Shown: in pieces, positions 32,116 to 37,531 of the stretch
Layout of the letters: every line of letters starts with the position of its first letter
How positions within the stretch are numbered: the first letter of the stretch is position 1
Origin: Nitrospiraceae bacterium
GTDB taxonomy: Bacteria; Nitrospirota; Nitrospiria; Nitrospirales; Nitrospiraceae
DNA: 37,531 nt
Direction of reading: 5' to 3'
NCBI GenBank assembly: GCA_919902665.1
Contig: CAKKRK010000058.1
Coordinates: forward strand, 1-37,531
Program-made: the position numbers and the translations under genes
Notes under the pieces: generated by a model
The model's input: only the letters and a program-made list of their open reading frames with translations
Told to the model about the DNA's origin: nothing
Databases searched by the model: none

Positions 32116-33155
32116 TTGCGTAAATGCCCCCAATAGGCAGTTCCGGCGTATGCACACGCAGCGGTACCTGTCGTCATAGCTATGATCTGATAGACCTTGC
32201 TGCGCGGGATTTTGACCTTCACGGTGGGATTCAACAGATCGGGGGAATTCATGACAAGCTTGAGGGATTCTCCGGCAGAGAGGATCGGCCACATGCAAGC
32301 CAGTCGTAGTCGGGTTTCATAACGCGGAATCGCCATTGTGTAGAGCCAGCCCTGATCAAGGTGCTCGACCGCCAGACGGATAAGCTTGCGGAGCACAGGT
32401 CTGAAGCGAGGAAGATTGCTCTGCTGCAACAGGTCCTGCGGCTTCAGTCCAGCTTCATCGAGCATCATTTCTGGAATATAACAACGCCCATTTTGCAGAT
32501 CATGGGCAATGTCCTTGACGATGTTTGTCAGTTGCAGTCCCTTGCCAAATCGTACTCCGACTTCCGACATCTGCTGAATATTCCAGTTCGCCAGCGCCTT
32601 GCGATGAGCGCACATGAGATCGGTCCAGAACTCGCCGACACATCCGGCCACATGATAGGTGTACCGGTCCAGATCATCAAAGGTCTTGAGCGCGGTGAGA
32701 TCCTCCACGGAAGCCCCAGGGAACGTACTCAGGTCCATTTCCATTCCTTGAGTCAGAGTCGTCATCACCCGCTGAATCCTACGTCGGTCGTCCAGCGAAC
32801 AGGTGAGCAAAAGGCGGAAACACTCGTCCAACCGTTCGAGCAGGGTTCGTTCAGCCGACACGTGTTGAAGCGGTCCCACAGCCTGCTGAACCGTACGAAT
32901 CTGAGCCCAGTCGAGCTGCTCACCTAGAAATTGCTCGCTGAAGCGGTGAAGCAAACTGAGACGACGCGATCGGTCGATCAGTTCCGTATCGGCGATCGTA
33001 TCGGCGGCCCGGGCAAAGAGATACGCCAATCCTACTTGATCACGAACATTTGCCGGCACAACAACTAACGTTGTGTAAAACAGACGGGAAACGTGCTTGA
33101 GAAGGTCACGGAGCAGCTCGTGCTTGGAGGAGACGGTTGTCGTAGAGAGTTCCAT
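32103..33155 (-). CDS. Squalene/phytoene synthase family protein, probable squalene synthase
   Basis: Joins two prenyl diphosphates head to head, probably farnesyl diphosphate to squalene for hopanoid synthesis. The 350-residue protein has both Asp-rich motifs: DTIADTE (about 52-58) and the NIVKDIAHD block near 210. Between them are FDDLDRYTYHVAGCVGEFW and FGKGLQLTNIV, typical of farnesyl-diphosphate farnesyltransferase. A C-terminal hydrophobic segment (about 318-342) could anchor it in the membrane, a feature of true squalene synthases rather than HpnC/HpnD pairs. Its ATG shares one base with the TAA of the upstream cupredoxin gene (TAATG). Confidence 0.88.
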   Translation of the reverse strand: MELSTTTVSSKHELLRDLLKHVSRLFYTTLVVVPANVRDQVGLAYLFARAADTIADTELIDRSRRLSLLHRFSEQFLGEQLDWAQIRTVQQAVGPLQHVSAERTLLERLDECFRLLLTCSLDDRRRIQRVMTTLTQGMEMDLSTFPGASVEDLTALKTFDDLDRYTYHVAGCVGEFWTDLMCAHRKALANWNIQQMSEVGVRFGKGLQLTNIVKDIAHDLQNGRCYIPEMMLDEAGLKPQDLLQQSNLPRFRPVLRKLIRLAVEHLDQGWLYTMAIPRYETRLRLACMWPILSAGESLKLVMNSPDLLNPTVKVKIPRSKVYQIIAMTTGTAACAYAGTAYWGHLRKQIV

Positions 33156-33592
33156 TACCTGACTTCCAATAATCCTTCCATTCCCTTATCTCGATGACTG
33201 GGCATAGGCCACAGCCGCTTATCACAAAAGAGCGGAAAACGCCCAGGCTGAGTCGGAGCGAGTTTCGCGATGATAGTTTTCCCTGCGCCAACGTCCTGCT
33301 CAATCGAAAGGTTGGCCGAGAGCTCCTTCATGACGAAGTTATGGGGTATGAATGTCGTACGACTCGTCAAGGTCAACTCAACTGGCTTGCCGCTCTCCAC
33401 GACCAGATGGTTCGGTGAGTAGGAATAACTGTCGAGAATAACGGTAGCCCGTTGAACTCCATCAGGAGAAATGGAGACAATGATCGGCGGGCCTGGCATG
33501 AAAGTATCCGCAGCGAGTCCAACCGACATAGGCACGAGGGTCAACCAACTCCCTATCACCAGTGTCCAGAAGCATGTTGCATCAACCCTCAT
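33155..33592 (-). CDS. Exported cupredoxin-domain protein
   Basis: The 145-residue protein has a signal peptide (hydrophobic about 8-25, ending VGLAA). It then shows a single cupredoxin beta-sandwich with a complete type 1 copper set: His84 (PHNF), Cys123 (LFCDK), His133 and Met138. The Cys-x9-His spacing is longer than in azurin or plastocyanin, as seen in some periplasmic copper proteins. It is probably a periplasmic electron carrier or copper-binding protein. The TAATG overlap with squalene synthase means the two are cotranscribed, although their functions have no evident link. Confidence 0.85.
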   Translation of the reverse strand: MRVDATCFWTLVIGSWLTLVPMSVGLAADTFMPGPPIIVSISPDGVQRATVILDSYSYSPNHLVVESGKPVELTLTSRTTFIPHNFVMKELSANLSIEQDVGAGKTIIAKLAPTQPGRFPLFCDKRLWPMPSHRDKGMEGLLEVR

Positions 33593-33744
33593 GATAATGG
33601 CTTTCTAACAGGAGCGTCGGGAGACGGTCAAGGTTATCCACATACTTTCAGAGACCTCACTCATCTTGACTTTGAATAATGAGGGCTTACTCATAGCCCT
33701 ATGCCCTCTATGACTGACAGTGTGTCGCAGGCAACGGATTTGTG

Positions 33745-33787
33745 TATAATCATGGGAGTTCAGCTCGTTGCCTCACCTGAGGCGACC
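33745..33787 (+). promoter_or_regulatory. Candidate -10 and 5'-UTR palindrome upstream of htpX
   Basis: TATAAT at 33745-33750 lacks a good -35 at 16-18 nt spacing. Downstream, GTTGCCTCA and TGAGGCGAC (33767-33786) pair around CC with one G-U, forming a near-perfect palindrome about 25 nt before the htpX ATG. It could be an operator or an RNA hairpin. No sigma-32-type promoter is evident. Confidence 0.4.
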
Positions 33788-33810
33788 GTTTCTTTCCAAG
33801 GAGGCTCATA

Positions 33811-34698
33811 ATGAAGTGGCTTAAAGGCGTAGGTCTGCTGCTGATCGCAAATATTCTCATCATGGTGACACTGTCGATCACCATCCCCATTGTGATCAAT
33901 GTGATCTTACCGATGTTCGGAGTCGATGTCCGCGGTTCTGTCGATCTAACATCGTTGGTATGGGCTGCCATGTTCGGATTCGGTGGGGCATTCATCAGTT
34001 TGGCATTCTCAAAGCAAATGGCACGCGCCATGCTTGACTGCCAGCAGATCACCCAACCCCGTTCTCACGCTGAACAGGTCGTTTATGGTTCCGTGCGGGA
34101 AATCGCCCAACGGTTGAATATCACCATGCCCGAGGTATGGGTCTACAATTCTCCCGATCCCAATGCCTTCGCGACGGGACCAAGCAAGAACAACTCGATG
34201 GTAGCGGTGTCAACCGGATTACTGGAGAACCTCAAGGAAGATGAGGTGAAGGCTGTTCTGGCTCATGAAATGGGCCACGTCTATAACGGCGACATGTTCG
34301 CTACGACTGTGCTAGCCGGGCTGATGAACACCTTTGTGTATTACATCGCCATGTGGGTACGGCGTTTCTTCGCGGAGCGGGATCAGGCAGCCTTAGGTTT
34401 CGGTCTGTCACTGGCAGTACAGATCATCGTCAGCATCCTGGCCTCCGTCGTCATCAGTTGGTTTTCACGTCGTCGAGAATTTGGAGCCGATGCATTTGCT
34501 GCCAAGGTGTACGGGAAAGACTCGATGATCAGCGCGCTCCGAGCAATTGATCGATGGGTGAATCGTGCTCAATTCGAGTACTCTACGCAAGACGCACTCG
34601 CAACGATGAAGATCTCCGGCAACGCCGGTGGGTTCATGAGCTTATTCTCAACGCACCCCCGGCTTGAGGTACGGATCGCGGCGTTGGAGCGGCTTTAA
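33811..34698 (+). CDS. htpX: Membrane zinc metalloprotease HtpX
   Basis: Inner-membrane M48B protease that degrades misfolded membrane proteins. The 295-residue protein has two N-terminal transmembrane helices (about 5-33 and 48-66), the zinc motif HEMGH with His152, Glu153 and His156, two further helices (about 163-183 and 196-216), and a downstream RRREFGADAFA carrying the third ligand. The C-terminal STHPRLEVRIAALE is typical. The SD AAGGAGG lies 6 nt before the ATG. It appears monocistronic. The convergent gene ends 3 bp after it. Confidence 0.97.
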   Translation: MKWLKGVGLLLIANILIMVTLSITIPIVINVILPMFGVDVRGSVDLTSLVWAAMFGFGGAFISLAFSKQMARAMLDCQQITQPRSHAEQVVYGSVREIAQRLNITMPEVWVYNSPDPNAFATGPSKNNSMVAVSTGLLENLKEDEVKAVLAHEMGHVYNGDMFATTVLAGLMNTFVYYIAMWVRRFFAERDQAALGFGLSLAVQIIVSILASVVISWFSRRREFGADAFAAKVYGKDSMISALRAIDRWVNRAQFEYSTQDALATMKISGNAGGFMSLFSTHPRLEVRIAALERL

Positions 34699-34701
34699 AT
34701 C

Positions 34702-34983
34702 CTATTTCTTGAAAAAAACGATGTGGGCGCGGTACTCATCAATGGCCGCGCCCAAGATCGCACTCCCCCGTGAGATGTTGGCCTCAATGGCATGCTCAAT
34801 GTCGGGGTCGTTAATCTCAACGTCATACCGGTCCTGAATGTTCGTTCTCACCGGCCCCCCAGTCACCTCCCGTGGCATGAAGATTTCTTTCCAGACTTCT
34901 TTCTCAACCAAACAAACATCCCGAAACCGTTCATAGAGCAAGACTAGTTTGTCTGGATCTGTGACCTTCACACGCTCTCCCAT
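34702..34983 (-). CDS. Uncharacterised 93-residue protein
   Basis: A short, charged protein with no signal peptide or transmembrane segment and a single Cys (RDVCLVEKE). I do not recognise a family. The SD AAGG 6 nt before the ATG and the tight fit between htpX and the next gene on its strand support it as real. It is 21 bp downstream of the exported protein at 35005-35679, so the two may be cotranscribed. Function unknown. Confidence 0.7.
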   Translation of the reverse strand: MGERVKVTDPDKLVLLYERFRDVCLVEKEVWKEIFMPREVTGGPVRTNIQDRYDVEINDPDIEHAIEANISRGSAILGAAIDEYRAHIVFFKK

Positions 34984-35004
34984 GAGTATCCTTTCTCCAG
35001 GGAC

Positions 35005-35679
35005 CTACCTGACCGACTTCTGTTCAGGAGACCAGGTAGGAACAGTATCTGCAATGGTAAAACGCATCACGCCGACGTGGTTTACGGCGTGAAACGGTTG
35101 TTGGCCTAGCGGCGCAATATAGATCTTCGCCAGATAATTGCCCACCGGCCATTTCTCACCTGACCGTTTCAACTCAAGGTACCCATATCGTTCGTGTCCT
35201 GACACCTCCAATACATCTTTCCCTAACGGCTTCTCATTCAACTGGCCGCTCAGTTTCTCCAAATGCCATTGCACTGCAAACTGTGCCGGATCCTCCAAGG
35301 GGGCTACTTCAAAAACAATATAGATTGCTGGAATCTCCGGCGTGAATGTAGAACCCAGCCCGATCGGTTTCAGCCGCGGATCCTGGGTATACCACCCTTT
35401 ACGTCCAAACGTATCCCATTCTACCTCAAACCCTTTCGCCATCTTGATCCAAGTAAAAAGCGACTGCGGAATGTCTTTTTCCTGATAGTCGAAGGAGGGG
35501 CTTTGGGTCGACCCAATCTCCGTGGACTCTTGCGCCTTGGGAGGCAGGAGGTCCTTGGCAATCCCTACCTGCTCATGGAGCAAGGCGACGCAAACCACGC
35601 CAACGGCAAACCAACCTCGTGGCAGTCTCGTTGCCGAAACATCCTGAGCCATAGAATTTATCGTACTGAGGAACATCAT
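35005..35679 (-). CDS. Uncharacterised exported protein
   Basis: About 224 residues. The N-terminus has a basic patch (RLPRGW) followed by a hydrophobic stretch (FAVGVVCVALL), so it is probably secreted or membrane-anchored. The mature part looks beta-rich (IYIVFEVAPLEDPAQFAVQWHLEKL, GNYLAKIYIAPLGQQPF) and may form an immunoglobulin-like sandwich, with no Cys. No family is recognised. The frame opens at a TTG (35688). ATGs at 35679 and 35652 are both possible, the latter giving the more compact signal peptide. It is divergent from the MFS gene by 83 bp. Confidence 0.72.
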   Translation of the reverse strand: MMFLSTINSMAQDVSATRLPRGWFAVGVVCVALLHEQVGIAKDLLPPKAQESTEIGSTQSPSFDYQEKDIPQSLFTWIKMAKGFEVEWDTFGRKGWYTQDPRLKPIGLGSTFTPEIPAIYIVFEVAPLEDPAQFAVQWHLEKLSGQLNEKPLGKDVLEVSGHERYGYLELKRSGEKWPVGNYLAKIYIAPLGQQPFHAVNHVGVMRFTIADTVPTWSPEQKSVR

Positions 35680-35762
35680 AGGGGACAATGACTGCCGGCT
35701 ATCATCTGATGAATCCTTGTGCCATGTTGATTCTATGGTAGAGTGCTCTTGGTTTTCTGATT

Positions 35763-37169
35763 ATGACCGCCCAACCAGCATCACCACATTCAACTGGACA
35801 TACTCCTGACAACGATCCCGCTCCTATCATGCCACACGAGTCCGGTCGTCGTTTTGGTATTCGTGATGGACTATTCCAGGCTATTGCCCAAGGCGGAGGC
35901 GAGCAGTATCTCTCGGCCTTTGCCTTACTCTTGCACGCGACACCGTTCCAATTGAGTATTCTCTCGGCTATTCCCCAGCTCTTAGGCACATGGGCGCAGT
36001 TGGTTTCCGTCAAAGTCGCCCACTGGTTCCCCAGCCTGGCTTCTCAAGTCTTCTGGGGCATCATCGGACAATCCCTCGCCTGGATCCCCATTCTCGCACT
36101 ACCCTTGCTCTGGCCTGATCAAGGGCCGTGGCTGCTCATCGCAGCCGTTGCCGTGTATTTCACCTTTACTCATTTCACCTCTCCTGCATGGAATAGTCTC
36201 ATCACCGGCTTGCTTGAGCCTAACGAACGAGGCACTTACTTCGCCAGACGATCACGCACCATTGCAATGACCAGTTTTCTCGCACTCTGCCTGGCTGGAG
36301 CGCTGTTGAGCTTCTTCGAGCAACAGCAACTCCTTTGGATCGGCTTTGCCGTCATGTTCCTCACGGCTGGGCTCTGCCGGAGCACGTCAGCTCTCTTACT
36401 ACTGAAGGTACGCGGTTTACCATCGCATGAGCCGAGTGGCAATCCAACTGGATTTCTGGTTTTTCTCCGCACCGGCACGTCTAAAAATTTCCGCCACTTC
36501 CTCCTCTTTTCAGGTCTCATGCACTCGGCTGTGTTGGTTGCTGGTCCATTCTTCGTCATCTACCTGCTTCAGGACCTGCATCTCGCACATTGGCAATATG
36601 GAACCTGGCTGGCCGCCGGCATCATCGGCCAATTTCTGACCCTGCCAGCCTGGGGACAGTTCGGCGATCGCTTTGGGAATAAGGCGTTGCTCACCTTCAC
36701 TGGACTACTCGTAGCATTCCTGCCGATGTTGTATCTATTCGGGACAGCATGGCCGTTTCTTGTCACCGTCAATTTCTTCGGAGGCGTGGTTTGGGCAGGA
36801 CTTGGACTTGGATTGAATAACTACGTCTTCGACGTGGTGCAGCCTACGGATCGCGGGAAAGCTGTTGCCATTTCAAGCATCGTGAATGGTATTGGGTGGG
36901 CAATGGGAACCGTGATCGGAAGCGTACTGATCGACACGCTACCGGACAGGCTGCAGGCTTGGAACTTGATGCTGGAGCCCGTCTCCAACCTCCCGTTTAT
37001 TTTCTTTCTCTCGGGCCTATTGCGATTGATCGTCTCAGCGACACTTCTCCGAACCTTTCACGAACCTCGTCAAGTGGAGCAGCGTGCTCACCATCGATTG
37101 CTCTGGGAACTGCCGCTATTGAAACCCTTGCGACAACTCTCACGCCGAGCGATCAACCTTAATCAGTAA
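35763..37169 (+). CDS. Major facilitator superfamily transporter
   Basis: The 468-residue integral membrane protein has about 12 hydrophobic helices in two halves split by a charged loop near 220-240. The first half carries a cytoplasmic-loop motif (LLEPNERGTYFARRSRT). In the second half, WGQFGDRFGNKALL resembles the MFS loop signature, and VVQPTDRGKAVAISSIVNG lies between later helices. The substrate cannot be predicted. The N-terminal 30 residues are hydrophilic, rich in Pro and His. No SD is visible. Its stop overlaps the 3' end of the convergent small lipoprotein gene. Confidence 0.87.
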   Translation: MTAQPASPHSTGHTPDNDPAPIMPHESGRRFGIRDGLFQAIAQGGGEQYLSAFALLLHATPFQLSILSAIPQLLGTWAQLVSVKVAHWFPSLASQVFWGIIGQSLAWIPILALPLLWPDQGPWLLIAAVAVYFTFTHFTSPAWNSLITGLLEPNERGTYFARRSRTIAMTSFLALCLAGALLSFFEQQQLLWIGFAVMFLTAGLCRSTSALLLLKVRGLPSHEPSGNPTGFLVFLRTGTSKNFRHFLLFSGLMHSAVLVAGPFFVIYLLQDLHLAHWQYGTWLAAGIIGQFLTLPAWGQFGDRFGNKALLTFTGLLVAFLPMLYLFGTAWPFLVTVNFFGGVVWAGLGLGLNNYVFDVVQPTDRGKAVAISSIVNGIGWAMGTVIGSVLIDTLPDRLQAWNLMLEPVSNLPFIFFLSGLLRLIVSATLLRTFHEPRQVEQRAHHRLLWELPLLKPLRQLSRRAINLNQ

Positions 37170-37384
37170 GGACCTACTCCGGAGTCGACAGCACGATTCT
37201 TTTCCTCTTGCTTCAGTTTTTCAAACGCTTTGTCAGTATTGCTTCGAACCTGGTCCTGCGTCATTGTCGGCGCAGGTCTCGGCGCTTCACCGGCACATCC
37301 CCCCATCACCAACAGCACTACCCCTATGCCAGCCGAGCTCAACCCACTCTTGAATCCTATCCTCCATGTCGCTTTCTCCGACAT
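37163..37384 (-). CDS. Small lipoprotein
   Basis: A 73-residue protein from the ATG at 37384, which has a strong GAGGAGG 6 nt upstream. It carries a lipoprotein signal with lipobox MGGC near Cys30, then a short Pro-rich linker and a charged helix (NTDKAFEKLKQEEKNRAV). There is no recognised family. The frame is open to 37471, but the SD and signal fix the start. The last codons overlap the MFS gene end by 7 bp on the opposite strand. Confidence 0.82.
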   Translation of the reverse strand: MSEKATWRIGFKSGLSSAGIGVVLLVMGGCAGEAPRPAPTMTQDQVRSNTDKAFEKLKQEEKNRAVDSGVGPY

Positions 37385-37496
37385 ACCCATCCTCCTCTTC
37401 GTCATGAGAGCCATACAATTTGTACCCATTTCATAATCATACCATCCCTTTGTATGAATACCATTCAGCACTCATCTCGTGTAATCCCAAAATGAT

Positions 37497-37527
37497 AATG
37501 TCCGGTTTGGACAAAGTAGAAATGTCC
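37497..37527. repeat. Repeated AATGTCC motif with inverted core at the right edge
   Basis: AATGTCC occurs at 37497-37503 and 37521-37527, with TGTCC-GGTTT-GGACA (37499-37513) forming a short inverted repeat. Its look resembles ends of some insertion sequences, but no transposase is inside the window, so this is only a candidate. Confidence 0.3.
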
Positions 37528-37531
37528 TCTT

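Overview
The window reads as a chromosomal housekeeping segment of a Gram-negative, moderately GC-rich bacterium. Gene content (KDO and heptose synthesis, a PyrR-type pyrimidine operon, squalene synthase, many lipoproteins and Fe-S/cupredoxin redox proteins) fits the phylum Nitrospirota, most likely a Nitrospira-like organism. That assignment is inferred from gene content and protein style; no rRNA is present to prove it. There are about 41 protein genes, one short leader ORF and one tRNA. No prophage, CRISPR array or complete transposon is visible.

Left part (1-7,770), all minus strand: one compact operon lepA-lepB-hldA-kdsB-pyrG-kdsA-kdsD. kdsD, kdsA, kdsB and CTP synthase together make CMP-KDO, and hldA makes an inner-core heptose precursor. 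The operon starts at a perfect consensus sigma-70 promoter (TTGACA-17-TATAAT). Its -35 hexamer physically overlaps that of a divergent promoter reading into bioA and an L-2-hydroxyglutarate oxidase gene (7,899-10,514, plus strand).

Middle (10,521-21,781), minus strand: an 11-kb operon with the order leader-pyrR-pyrB-pyrC-DUF4149-carA-sppA-M48 protease-carB-greA-SAM hydroxide adenosyltransferase. The first steps of UMP synthesis are thus interleaved with membrane/quality-control genes. The leader carries a strong promoter, a hairpin matching the PyrR-binding consensus directly against a Shine-Dalgarno (SD) sequence, a 34-codon leader ORF that runs through an intrinsic terminator, and a pyrR start with no SD just after it. 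This is the most interesting regulatory system in the window.

Right part (21,913-37,384): short, mixed-strand transcription units. They include an alpha/beta-hydrolase lipoprotein, a secreted-looking YqgE/AlgH protein, two tandem Sel1-repeat lipoproteins (the first preceded by a perfect 20-bp hairpin), a mono-haem cytochrome c, and queC, a DksA/TraR protein, apt, an RpoS-like sigma factor and acylphosphatase on one strand. They are followed by tRNA-Pro(CGG), alanine dehydrogenase, a four-gene zinc/Fe-S cassette, a cupredoxin plus squalene synthase pair, htpX, two uncharacterised genes, an MFS transporter and a small lipoprotein. The last ~35 bases carry a repeated motif that might be the end of an insertion sequence lying outside the window.
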